Assembly (NCBI GenBank): GCA_963795825.1
Contig: CAWCIW010000005.1
Coordinates: 946,652-1,010,651 of the forward strand
Reading direction: 5' to 3'
DNA from: BOG-908 sp963795825
GTDB lineage: Bacteria > Pseudomonadota > Alphaproteobacteria > Acetobacterales > Acetobacteraceae
Length of the DNA: 64,000 bases
How positions within the stretch are numbered: the stretch's first letter is position 1; each line of letters begins with the position of its first letter. Below are positions 43,600-52,413 of the stretch, piece by piece. The translations under genes and the position numbers were made by a program. The notes under the pieces were generated by a model. It did not search any database, had not been told where the DNA came from, and worked only from the letters and a program-made list of their open reading frames with translations.

Positions 43600-44603
43600 C
43601 AGCGTATAACCGCGCCGCCGAGCGAAACGCCGGCAGAGGAACCAACGAGCAAGGAGGCCGAACCAGGTCGCAGCCGCCCTTCCCGCCGCGCAACGGCCAG
43701 CGCATGCGGCATGCTGGACGCCACGCGGTTGCCGAGCTTGGCGAACACATCGACGATGCGCGCGGGATCGCCGCCCAGATGGCGGGCGAGGTGGGCCAGG
43801 GCGCCGGCCGAAGCCTGGTGAGGGATGATGCTGTCAAGCGAGTCCGCAGTAATCCCCGTCTCGCCCAGCAGCCGCGCGAGGAAGGCAGGAAAGCGCCGCG
43901 CCGTCGCCCGGAACAGCGCGAACCCCTGCATGCGAAAGTGGCTTCCCGCCGCGAATACCTCCGGATTTTCCAACGGCCGCAGCCGGGTGCCGCCGGCTTC
44001 CAGGCGGCACAGATCGGCGTCGTCGCCATACGTCTCCAGCCGGGAGGCGAGAAGTCGCGAGGAGCCGCCCGCCTCGAGTGCCACCGCGGCCGCGCCATCC
44101 CCGAAAATGGCGGAGCTTTCGGCATCCGTGTGGTCCAGTGCGGCGGAGGCGATATCCGCGGCAAAGATCACGACCCGGCGCCAGCGGCCGAGCGCCAGTC
44201 CCGCCACAGCATGGTCCAGCGCCGGCAGGAAGGAGAGGCAGGTCGCGTTCACGTCGAAAGCCGGCGTGCCGCTGCCTCCCAGTCCCAGCCGCCGCTGCAC
44301 CAGCGGCGCGGTGCCCGGAATGGCCTGTTCCATCACCCCGCAGGCGCCGATCAAGGCGTCGATATCGCCGGCCTGCCATCCCGCGTCGCCGATCGCCGCG
44401 CGAGCGGCCTCGGCCCCCATGAAACTGCTGGTCTCGTCCGGAGCGGCATAGCGGCGCTCTGCAATGCCGAGTGCCGCGGATGTGCCAGCGGGCCGGCCAT
44501 GCCGCGCATCCAGTTCGTCCGACGTCACCACCCTCCGCGGCAGGTAGATGCCAGCGCCAGCCAGCGTGAAGCCCAGTTCCAGCGAGGGTGGGGCCATGTC
44601 CAT
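43596..44603 (-). CDS. Beta-ketoacyl synthase III-like condensing enzyme
   Basis: 335 residues from ATG 44601-44603 (MDMAPPSLEL). A Met at 44630 is in frame but lies inside an operator-like palindrome, and neither start has a good ribosome site. The thiolase fold has the FabH triad: Cys 122 (VNATCLSFLPAL), His 262 (IIPHQASAG) and Asn 292 (KLGNRVASSMPHAL). OleA-like and FabH-like enzymes share this triad. There is no acyl-carrier gene in the window, so it may use CoA substrates. First gene of a six-gene overlapping operon; the stop overlaps the epimerase start. Confidence 0.88.
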   Translation of the reverse strand: MDMAPPSLELGFTLAGAGIYLPRRVVTSDELDARHGRPAGTSAALGIAERRYAAPDETSSFMGAEAARAAIGDAGWQAGDIDALIGACGVMEQAIPGTAPLVQRRLGLGGSGTPAFDVNATCLSFLPALDHAVAGLALGRWRRVVIFAADIASAALDHTDAESSAIFGDGAAAVALEAGGSSRLLASRLETYGDDADLCRLEAGGTRLRPLENPEVFAAGSHFRMQGFALFRATARRFPAFLARLLGETGITADSLDSIIPHQASAGALAHLARHLGGDPARIVDVFAKLGNRVASSMPHALAVARREGRLRPGSASLLVGSSAGVSLGGAVIRW

Positions 44604-44621
44604 GAAGCTGGTTAGCAAGCA

Positions 44622-44638
44622 ATTGAACATCGTTCAAT
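44622..44638. promoter_or_regulatory. Palindrome ATTGAAC-ATC-GTTCAAT, probable TetR operator
   Basis: A perfect 7-3-7 inverted repeat in the divergent gap between the ketosynthase gene and the TetR gene. The size and position fit a TetR dimer site that would control the biosynthetic operon and autoregulate. Confidence 0.7.
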
Positions 44639-44639
44639 A

Positions 44640-44664
44640 GGCAATTTACCCCTGCTCAATTGCC
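44640..44664. promoter_or_regulatory. Second inverted repeat GGCAATT...AATTGCC
   Basis: GGCAATT at 44640-44646 pairs with AATTGCC at 44658-44664 around an 11-base spacer, one base from the first palindrome and 15 bases from the TetR start. It may be a second operator or a structured promoter element. Confidence 0.5.
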
Positions 44665-44679
44665 GTGCTATATGCGTAC

Positions 44680-45264
44680 ATGGCCCGCCGCTACGATCAC
44701 CCGCCCGCAGACCTCCGCCAGATGATCCTGGATGCCGGTCACGCACTACTGGCCGAGAGCGGCTTCGCCCGCTTCTCCGCCCGCGAAGTCGCCCGCCGCG
44801 TCGGCTATTCGGTCGGCACGATCTACCACATCTTCGGAACGCTCGACCGGCTGCTGTTCGAGATCAACACCATCACCTTCCGCCAATGGGCCGACCTGCT
44901 CGAACGCCGCCTGGCCGAAGCCCCGGGCCATCGTCTCGATGCCCTGGTGGAAGCCTATTTCGAGTTTGCCGCCACCCACCGCACCCTCTGGCAAGCCATC
45001 TGGGCCCACCACATGCCAGCCGACGTCCCACTGCCCGAACAGGCCGCGCTGGACCGGTCCCGCCTCACCGGCATCGTCATCGCCGAAATCACCCAGCACC
45101 TCCCCGACCATCGCCGCGCGCTCGCGGACAGCCTGGCGCGGTCGCTGATCGCGACGGTGCATGGGCATTGCGATTATGCCATGTCAGGCGCGTTCGCATT
45201 GATGGGGGAGGCTGAGCCGATCGTGTTGGCGAAATGCCGCGTGCGCGACGCCATCGGGCATTAG
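44680..45264 (+). CDS. TetR-family regulator of the biosynthetic operon
   Basis: 194 residues from ATG 44680; GTG at 44665 is in frame but less likely. The helix-turn-helix is FSAREVARRVGYSVGTIYHIF (about residues 30-50), a classic TetR recognition helix. The C-terminal WHG-like domain has WQAIWAHHM. It reads away from the six-gene operon with two palindromes in the gap, so it most likely represses that operon until a small molecule, perhaps its product, binds. Converges with a LysR gene. Confidence 0.9.
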   Translation: MARRYDHPPADLRQMILDAGHALLAESGFARFSAREVARRVGYSVGTIYHIFGTLDRLLFEINTITFRQWADLLERRLAEAPGHRLDALVEAYFEFAATHRTLWQAIWAHHMPADVPLPEQAALDRSRLTGIVIAEITQHLPDHRRALADSLARSLIATVHGHCDYAMSGAFALMGEAEPIVLAKCRVRDAIGH

Positions 45265-45450
45265 GGTGCGCGTCGGCCTCCTCGCTGTGCAGCGAAGTTC
45301 TCCGCTTCCTGCCGCTGCCTGCAGCCCCGGTTTAGCGCGCTTGTTCAGATCAGCGGCTGCGTCTCCCGCACATGACCGCCATCAACCGAGCACGATCCCA
45401 CCCGTGACTACCTGGAAGACCGGCAGCCCGGATGGTCAACCGGGCCGAAC

Positions 45451-46350
45451 TCAGCGCGTGAGGCGTGCCTGCAGTCGCGGCGCACAGAAATCGACAAAGG
45501 CGCGCACCTTGAGCGGCACGAGCTGATCGGCGCCGTGGACGATGTGCACGGGAATGCCGGGCGGCACGAACGCAGGAAGCACCTCCCGCATCACGCCGGC
45601 CTTCAGCGCCGGCATCAGACGGTAGCAGAAAACGCGTACCAGGCCGAGGCCGGCAAGCCCCGCCTCCACCACGGCGTCGATGGTGTCGAACGTCGCGCGC
45701 GACGTGATCGGCACCGGGACGGTCCCGCCGTCTTTCGGAAACAACCAGTGGCCCGGTGGGTCGAAACCGTGGAATCCCACGCAATGGTGCGCCGCCAGAT
45801 CCTCCAGCGAGCCTGGTTCGCCGTGCCGGGCCAGGTAGCCCGGGCTTGCGCTCACCAGGCGGTGTATGGTGGCGACCCGCCGCGCCCGGCGGCTGCTGCT
45901 GTCGGGCAGGTCGCCTATGCGCACGGCAACGTCGATGCGGTCGTCCTGTAGATCCAGCACGCGGTCGCTGAAGCGGCAGGTAAGCCGGATATCCACGTAT
46001 TGCGCCATGAACTCCGCCACGATGGGCACGATATGCATCCGGCCCATCATGAGCGGCGCCGTGATCACGAGGTCGCCGCGCGGGCTCTGATACTCGCCTG
46101 CGGCCAGCCGTTCGGCCTCTTCGATCTGTTCCATCACGCGGCGGCAGGATTCTACATAAGGCGCGCCGGAGTCGGTCAGTGAGAGCTTGCGCGTCGTGCG
46201 CTGCAGAAGCTGCGTGCGCAGATGCGATTCAAGGTCGGCCACCCGGCGGCTGATGGTCGTCACGGGCACGCGCAGCTTACGGGACGCAGCCGAAAAGCTG
46301 CCGGCGTCCACCACAGCCAGCAGCGTCCTCATCGCGTCGAGCCTGTCCAT
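45451..46350 (-). CDS. LysR-family regulator of the efflux operon
   Basis: 299 residues from ATG 46348-46350 (MDRLDAMRTL). The winged helix-turn-helix is VVDAGSFSAASRKLRVPVTTISRRVADLE. The effector domain (DVAVRIGDLPDSS, GHWLFPKDGG) is of the CrgA-like branch. It is divergent from the HlyD/MFS efflux genes with 171 bases between, so it likely controls them. Confidence 0.92.
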   Translation of the reverse strand: MDRLDAMRTLLAVVDAGSFSAASRKLRVPVTTISRRVADLESHLRTQLLQRTTRKLSLTDSGAPYVESCRRVMEQIEEAERLAAGEYQSPRGDLVITAPLMMGRMHIVPIVAEFMAQYVDIRLTCRFSDRVLDLQDDRIDVAVRIGDLPDSSSRRARRVATIHRLVSASPGYLARHGEPGSLEDLAAHHCVGFHGFDPPGHWLFPKDGGTVPVPITSRATFDTIDAVVEAGLAGLGLVRVFCYRLMPALKAGVMREVLPAFVPPGIPVHIVHGADQLVPLKVRAFVDFCAPRLQARLTR

Positions 46351-46521
46351 GATCTCACCACTCCGCGAAAAGATGCTCGCCAAACATAGCTGATTATCGC
46401 GTTCCGCCCGATGCGCCATCTCTCGCGCACCGTACGAGCGGAGAGCCGGCAGGGGAGAACGTCCCCGAACGACGGCGCTGATGAGCGGAGCTTCGCCGTG
46501 CGGCCTGGGGGAACCAAGACG

Positions 46522-47629
46522 ATGGATGGGATGACCGCGGGCGACGCTCTCCGGACAGCGACGGAGACCGCTGGGCCGACTGCGCGGCCGCGTCGCCTAA
46601 TGCGGCCGCAACAAATTCTGCTCGCTGCCGCCGGGCTGGCGGCGCTGGGCGGGGCGGCCTGGTATGGCCATGACTGGTGGATTCGCGGCCGCTTCATCGA
46701 GGCGACGGACGACGCCTATGTCGGGGGCGAGGTCACCGCGATCGCACCGCATGTCGCAGGCTTTGTCCAGGACGTCAGCGTTTCCGACAATCAGCGCGTC
46801 GCCGCCGGCCAGTTGCTGGTGCGGCTCGACCGGCGGGATTTCGCGGCGGCGCTCGACCGGGCCCGTGCCGCGCGCGAAGGCAGGCAGGCCATGGCAAGCG
46901 GCACCGAGGCGGAGATGACCCTCCAGGCGGCGATGATCCGGCAGGCCGAGGCGGCGCTGCGCAGCGCCGTGGCGCGGGACGCCTTTGCCAGGCAGGAGGC
47001 GGACACGTTACGCGACGCTCGCACCCACCCCCGGCGGCTCGCGGCAGCAGGCGCAGCGCACGGCAAGCGTGCGCGACGATGCCGACGCGGCAGTGGCGGA
47101 GGCCGGCGCCAGGCGTGATGCCGCCTCGGCCCAGCTCGAGGTGCTGCGACGTCAGCTCGCCGGCGCCCGCGCCGGGGTGTCGGAGGCCGAGGCCGTAGAG
47201 CGTACGTCGGTCCTAGACCTCGGCTACACGGACATCCGCAGCCCGATCGACGGGTATGTCGGCAACCGGGCGGCGCGCGCCGGCGCCTATGTCACGACCG
47301 GGTCCTACCTGCTGTCGGTCGTGCCGGCGAACGCGCTCTGGGTCGATGCGAACTTCAAGGAGGACCAGCTCGCCGCCATCCGGCCCGGCCAGCGCGCGCA
47401 GGTGGTCGCCGATGCAGCGCCAGGCAACAGGATCGAGGGCCACGTCGCGAGTTTGTCGCCCGGCAGTGGCGCCATCTTCAGCGTCATTCCGCCCGAGAAC
47501 GCCACCGGCAACTTCACCAAGATCGTCCAGCGCGTTCCGGTGCGCATCCTGCTCGACGGCGATGCGGCGGCGCTCGGAACGCTGCGGCCCGGTCTGTCCG
47601 TCACCGTCAGCATCGACACGCGGGAGTAG
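46522..47629 (+). pseudogene. HlyD/EmrA-family efflux adaptor, one frameshift
   Basis: The start ATG 46522 follows GGGGGAACC. A membrane helix (about residues 31-48, ILLAAAGLAALGGAAWYG) is followed by the EmrA-type lipoyl half RFIEATDDAYVGGEVTAIAP. A coiled coil comes next, broken by a frame change near 47010-47030. Beyond it the helix and second lipoyl half (YTDIRSPIDGYVGNRAARAG) and the barrel (WVDANFKEDQLAAIRPGQRA) are intact to the stop at 47627-47629. About 365 residues joined. Forms the periplasmic part of a tripartite drug pump with the next gene, six bases downstream. Confidence 0.85.
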
Positions 47630-47634
47630 GCGCC

Positions 47635-49158
47635 ATGGCCGGGTTCGTCGTGATGTGCGTGGGCATGTTCATCGCCCTGCTCGACATACAGATCGTCGCG
47701 TCGTCGCTGCAGGACATCGGCGGCGGTCTGTCGGCGGCACGCGACGAGATCAGCTGGGTGCAGACCGCCTACCTGATCGCGGAGATCGTCATGATCCCGC
47801 TGTCCGGCTGGCTCACCCGCGTGTTCTCGACCCGCTGGCTGTTCACGCTCTCGGCTGCGGGATTCACCCTGTCCAGCCTGCTCTGCGCGCTTGCCTGGAA
47901 TATTCAGTCGATGATCGTGTTCCGCGCGCTCCAGGGGCTGCTCGGCGCGTCGATGATCCCGACCGTGTTCACGTCGTCGTTCCACTACTTCCAGGGTGCG
48001 AAGCGCGTCTACTCCGCCGCCGTGATCGGCACGATTGCGTCGATCGCCCCGACACTCGGCCCGGTCATCGGCGGCTGGATCACCGACGCGATCGACTGGC
48101 ATTGGCTGTTCTACGTCAACCTGCTTCCCGGCGCGGTGATCACCGCCCTCGTGCCGGTCCTGGTCGATATCGACAAGCCCGATCTCTCCTTGCTGAAAGG
48201 TGCGGATTACCCCGGCATCGTCCTGATGGCCGTCGGCCTGGGTACGCTGGAATACACCCTGGAAGAGGGAACACGCTGGAACTGGTTCGACGATGCGACC
48301 ATCCGGCAGACCGCCGTGGTAGCGGCGATTTCGCTGCTGGCGTTCGGCTGGCGCAGCCTGTCGATCGCAAATCCGGTGGTGGACCTGCGGGCCTTCGCCG
48401 ACCGGAATTTCGCGGTGGGCTGCTTCCTGTCGTTCGTGACCGGCATCGGCATCTTCACGACCATCTATCTCACGCCGCTGTTCCTGGGATACACGCGCGG
48501 CTTCAGCGCCTATCAGATCGGCACGGCCATCTTCTCGACGGGTGTCGCGTCGCTGCTGGGCACGCCGGTTTATATCCTGCTCGCGCGGCGCTTCGACACG
48601 CGCTGGTTGATGGCGGCCGGCCTCGCCTCCTTCGCCGTCGCCATGTGGAGCTACAGCTTCATCACCTCCGACTGGAGCGGCGCCGAGCTGCTGTGGCCGC
48701 AATTGCTGCGCGGTTTCCCGCAGGTGTTCGCGGTGGCGCCCAGCGTGACCCTCGGGCTCGGCGGCCTGCCGCCGGAGCGGCTGAAATACGCGAGCGGCCT
48801 GTTCAACATGATGCGCAACCTGGGCGGCGCGGTCGGCATCGCGGGCGCCGCCGCCATCATCAACGACCAGACCAACCTGCATTTCGACCATATCGCCGCA
48901 CGGATGACCGAGGCATCCGGCCCGACGTCGAGGCTCCTCGCTGCCGTGGCGTCCCGCTACGGCGCGCAGCCCGGCGCCCTGGGCGACGGCCACCAGGCGG
49001 CAATCAACCAGCTCTGGCACCTGGCCTATCGCGAGGCGTCGACGCTCGCTTTCGCGGATGCCTTCCGCGCCATCATGGTCGCGTTCGTGATCGCCGCGTT
49101 GCTGGTGCCCCTGCTGCGCAAGCCGGCCGCGCCGGTGCCTGCGGGAGCAGCACACTGA
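47635..49158 (+). CDS. DHA2-family MFS transporter (EmrB-like)
   Basis: 507 residues with about 14 membrane helices. DHA2 landmarks include FIALLDIQIVASSLQDIGGG in helix 1, SWVQTAYLIAEIVMIPLSGW, and the motif C-like TLGPVIGGWITD. The start at 47635 gives a slightly short first helix, but ATG and spacing to the adaptor gene are right. It exports hydrophobic drugs or acids driven by protons. Pairs with the preceding adaptor and is probably induced through the divergent LysR. Confidence 0.92.
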   Translation: MAGFVVMCVGMFIALLDIQIVASSLQDIGGGLSAARDEISWVQTAYLIAEIVMIPLSGWLTRVFSTRWLFTLSAAGFTLSSLLCALAWNIQSMIVFRALQGLLGASMIPTVFTSSFHYFQGAKRVYSAAVIGTIASIAPTLGPVIGGWITDAIDWHWLFYVNLLPGAVITALVPVLVDIDKPDLSLLKGADYPGIVLMAVGLGTLEYTLEEGTRWNWFDDATIRQTAVVAAISLLAFGWRSLSIANPVVDLRAFADRNFAVGCFLSFVTGIGIFTTIYLTPLFLGYTRGFSAYQIGTAIFSTGVASLLGTPVYILLARRFDTRWLMAAGLASFAVAMWSYSFITSDWSGAELLWPQLLRGFPQVFAVAPSVTLGLGGLPPERLKYASGLFNMMRNLGGAVGIAGAAAIINDQTNLHFDHIAARMTEASGPTSRLLAAVASRYGAQPGALGDGHQAAINQLWHLAYREASTLAFADAFRAIMVAFVIAALLVPLLRKPAAPVPAGAAH

Positions 49159-49194
49159 TCGTCGACCCGCAAGCCGATACGAACGGTCGGGTCA

Positions 49195-50080
49195 CAGGCC
49201 CTGGCGCTCGGTCGCCGCTTCGGCATCGTCGATCCGCCGGTCCTGCAGTCCGGAGATGCGACCCGGCCTGGTGTCGTCTTTGCCCACCTGGCAGCCGGGT
49301 TCCCGCTTTCCGGACCGAGCGAGGATGTTCCGCGCGAGGATTCGTACACGCTCCAGGTCGCACTCAAACCCGTCCGTTCCGCGGAATTCTGGACTGGAAG
49401 CCACCACTTCCGTTCAGGGCGGCATACGGACCGGTGGGACTTTCCTGTTCAATCTCGCCGACAATCCGCGCGTCATGATGCACGACAGCTTCGACTTCGT
49501 CCGCTTCAATATATCCAGGCGTTCATTAGACGAACTCGCCTACCGGAACGAGATGCGCAGGCCTGAAAACCTGGTCCAGTCGGATTTCGGATCGGTCGAT
49601 CGGGTCCTGCTCGGGCTGGCAGGGACGCTGCACGCGGCGTTCGAATTCCCCCGGCAGGTGAATGCCCTCTTCCTGGACCACCTGGCGCTCGCGTTCCACA
49701 TCCATGTCCTGACGGCCTACGGCCGATACGTCGAATCCGGCAGGCGCGCCGCGGGCGGGCTCAGCCCGCGTCAGCTTCGCGACGCATGCGCGGCGATGCT
49801 CGATGACCCCGGACAGGGCACGACGATAGATGCGCTCGCTGCGAGGTGCCGCATGTCGCCGCGCCATTTCGCACGAGCCTTCCAGCAGAGTACCGGCCGC
49901 CCGCCGCATCAGTGGCTGATACGGGCACGTATCGAGAAGGCCGCGCACATGCTTGCGGACGACCGGACCCAGATCGCAGACATCGCCGTCGCATGCGGGT
50001 TCACCGACCAGAGCCACCTGACCCGCACCTTCCTGCGCATTCAAGGCCAGACCCCGGCCGATTGGCGGCGTCTGAGATGA
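49195..50080 (+). pseudogene. AraC-family regulator, N-terminal frameshift
   Basis: The C-terminal DNA-binding domain is intact in the frame ending at 50078-50080: DALAARCRMSPRHFARAFQQ and ADIAVACGFTDQSHLTRTF, then GQTPADWRR. The cupin-like N-terminal part is readable in another frame from about 49201 (LALGRRFGIVDPP, VPREDSYTLQVALKPVR) and joins near 49420. No convincing start codon exists in that frame after the transporter stop, so more indels are likely. It may respond to a ligand of the pump, but this is only from position. Confidence 0.7.
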
Positions 50081-50236
50081 GGCCCGCGGATGGGCCGGGC
50101 CGATGAAGCATGTTGTCCGGTTTGTGCCACCGATGTCTGCTTTGTCCTATCGGCAGGCGAACGGACCCCGCATATCCCGCCCGGCCGTAGCATTCATTTC
50201 AACGACGTGGCCGGTCGCAACGGGGAAAGCGGTGAA

Positions 50237-50794
50237 ATGCCGAATCTGCGGACTTTCAGGGCTTGCGTCATCGCGGGCGCAATCGCGGGTCTGTCGTCCG
50301 GGTGCCAGCAATCGGCGACAGCACCGCATAATCCTCGTGTCAGCCAGACAGACCTCGACTTCATCACCGGGGTGACGAACCTGGCGGAGTTCGACCGTCG
50401 TGCGATCCAGGGGGCGATGGACTTCAACCCCGACCCCAGGGTGAAAAGCCTGGCTTTCGACCTGCAGTCGCGCATAGAGGGATTCCAGGCCCGGGTTCAG
50501 CCGATCGCCGTCAAAGACGGCATCCAGCCTCCGGCGAACATGACCCTTTTCGAACAATCCGACATGCACTCGCGGGTCGCGACTTTGCTGGCGACGTCGA
50601 AATACGACTTCGACGGGGAGTTCCTCGACGAGGAAGTGTTCGGCAATCAGGAGGTGCTCCGGCAGGCGGAACATGTTGTCGCCGGCCCGCCCGGGGATCC
50701 CGAATTGCACGTGCTCGCAGTCGAGGCGGTCGGCAGGCTGAAGGACAACATCAGGCGGCTGCAGGCCCTTCGGGCCGAGATGAAACGCCCATAA
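50237..50794 (+). CDS. Lipoprotein, DUF4142-like
   Basis: 185 residues from ATG 50237. The signal has a lipobox LSSGC (Cys at about residue 22), so it is a lipid-anchored envelope protein. The mature part is helical: TDLDFITGVTNLAEFDRRAI, then FDLQSRIEGFQARVQPIAV. This resembles the DUF4142 four-helix bundle, with DFITGVTNLAEFDRR matching its first helix. Function unknown. Confidence 0.72.
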   Translation: MPNLRTFRACVIAGAIAGLSSGCQQSATAPHNPRVSQTDLDFITGVTNLAEFDRRAIQGAMDFNPDPRVKSLAFDLQSRIEGFQARVQPIAVKDGIQPPANMTLFEQSDMHSRVATLLATSKYDFDGEFLDEEVFGNQEVLRQAEHVVAGPPGDPELHVLAVEAVGRLKDNIRRLQALRAEMKRP

Positions 50795-50957
50795 CGGCCA
50801 GCATCGCCGTCGGACGCCGGGGACGGACGTCTCCCAAACTTCCATCGCGCCAGCTTCTGCCGGGCGGCGGGCGACGCTCCCTTGGCCGGCGCGTGCCGCG
50901 TCTATCGGTACCACGGTTGGCGCCTCGATCCACTTCCACCACACAGGAGCGACCGTC

Positions 50958-51863
50958 ATGACGAGCAGGGACGAGGCCAACGCAGACGACGCTTACGACG
51001 TGCGCCGCGTGCCGCGCGACCGCGGCAGTCTCTACGTTCGCGACTATGCCGGCACCGGGCCGGCCTTTGTCCTGCTGCATGGATTTCCGGACAATGCGCA
51101 CATCTATGACGATCTCATCCCGCATCTGACCGCTGCGGGGCGGCGTGTCGTCGCCGTCGATTTCCTCGGCTTCGGCGCTTCCGACAAGCCGGACGGGGCG
51201 CTGTACAGCTTTGCCCAGCAGGTTGCCGACGTCGAGGTCGTCGTCGAAGCCCTCGAGCTTGATCGGGTGGTTCCCGTGGGCCACGACGCGGGCGGCCCGG
51301 CGGCGGTGAATTTCGCGCTGCGCCATCCGGATCGGACGGACTCGGTGGTGCTGATGAACGCGTTCTACGGAGCGTCGCCCGGCCTGCTGGTACCGGAACT
51401 GATCGAGCTGTTCTCCCATGCGCCGCTGCGGCCCCTTGCGCAGCATTTTCTCGCCAGCCCGCAGCAATTCGCCTGGCTGGTCGAGTTCCAGCGGCAGAAG
51501 CTGCTGGGCGACGCGAACGTCGCGGGCCAGGCCCGCTATGAAGCGTTTCTCGGTCCGCTCATCGACCAGAACTTCCGGCAGCAACCGAGTGCCATCCCGG
51601 CTTTCGTGCAGATGACCTCGCAACTCAATGCCGAAATCGCGGCGAATACCGGTCGCCTGGTCGAGTTGCGCCGGTCGTCGGTGCCGTTCCAGCTGATCTG
51701 GGGACGCAACGACCCGTATCTGCACGTGTCGGCGGCGGAGTTCCTGCGGCTACAGATGCGCCGCGGCGTTCTGCATGCGCTGGATGCCGGCCACTGGCCG
51801 CAGATCGACGCCGCAGCGGAGACGGCGCAGATCATGCTCGGGGGTGCCCGATGGGGTTCGTGA
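50958..51863 (+). CDS. Alpha/beta hydrolase, epoxide-hydrolase/haloalkane-dehalogenase-like
   Basis: 301 residues. The oxyanion-hole HGFP (41-44) is followed by the nucleophile elbow G-H-D110-A-G-G, with Asp instead of Ser as in epoxide hydrolases and dehalogenases. The acid lies in IWGRNDPYL and the catalytic His in AGHWPQID. A helical cap (about 130-230) is present. Start ATG 50958 after a GGAGCG-type site. The next gene overlaps its end by 13 bases, so the two are coupled. Confidence 0.88.
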   Translation: MTSRDEANADDAYDVRRVPRDRGSLYVRDYAGTGPAFVLLHGFPDNAHIYDDLIPHLTAAGRRVVAVDFLGFGASDKPDGALYSFAQQVADVEVVVEALELDRVVPVGHDAGGPAAVNFALRHPDRTDSVVLMNAFYGASPGLLVPELIELFSHAPLRPLAQHFLASPQQFAWLVEFQRQKLLGDANVAGQARYEAFLGPLIDQNFRQQPSAIPAFVQMTSQLNAEIAANTGRLVELRRSSVPFQLIWGRNDPYLHVSAAEFLRLQMRRGVLHALDAGHWPQIDAAAETAQIMLGGARWGS

Positions 51864-52253
51864 CGGCCGCCGCAGCGATGGCGCTCCTGGCGGGGAGTGC
51901 TGGGCACCCCGGCGACGGCGCAGTCGGCACTTCCCGCCGACAGGACGACCCGCATCCTGGCGATAGGGTCTTTTCCGGCCGGCACCGACCTGAACGCTGT
52001 TCGCCCCCTCCTGCCGGAGGAGGTGCGCGAGACTGTGAGGCTTTATCTGGGTGGCAAGATCGACCAGTGGTTTTCGCTGGCCGACCGCACGGGCGTCGTG
52101 TTCCTGCTCAACATGACGGAACTGGAGGAGGCCCGGTCCATGCTGGAGGCGCTGCCGCTCGGCCGGGCGCACCTGATGCACTTCGAACTGCTGCCACTGG
52201 CACCTCTCGCTCCGCTGCGGGCCCTGCCCGGACTTGCAGCAGGCGCCCCTTGA
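51851..52253 (+). pseudogene. Exported muconolactone-isomerase-like protein, one frameshift
   Basis: It starts at ATG 51851 (MGFVTAAAAMALLAG), giving a signal-like N-terminus, and changes frame near 51893. The mature part reads LAIGSFPAGTDLNAVRPLLP, then GVVFLLNMTELEEARSMLEA and LPLGRAHLMHFELLPLAPLA. This is the dimeric alpha/beta barrel of muconolactone-delta-isomerase-like and YciI-like proteins. Such proteins are rarely exported. It overlaps the preceding hydrolase and ends at TGA 52251-52253. Function unknown. Confidence 0.65.
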
Positions 52254-52413
52254 GTTCTGGACAGCCGGAGAGACCCTTGCATCTCATCGGAACCCAGGAC
52301 TGCCGCACGGCATGGGCACGACGCATCCCGATCTGATCAACGCAGACCTGCTGGCATTCGTGCGCAGCTCAACGCCGACGCAATAGCCAGGCTTGTAGAG
52401 GGTGGACCAGGAC

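Noticed and set aside
47305..49155. A 616-codon minus-strand open frame opposite the MFS transporter
   Set aside because: Composition typical of an antisense shadow (Arg, Gln, His, Asp); the plus strand has 14 membrane helices and DHA2 motifs.
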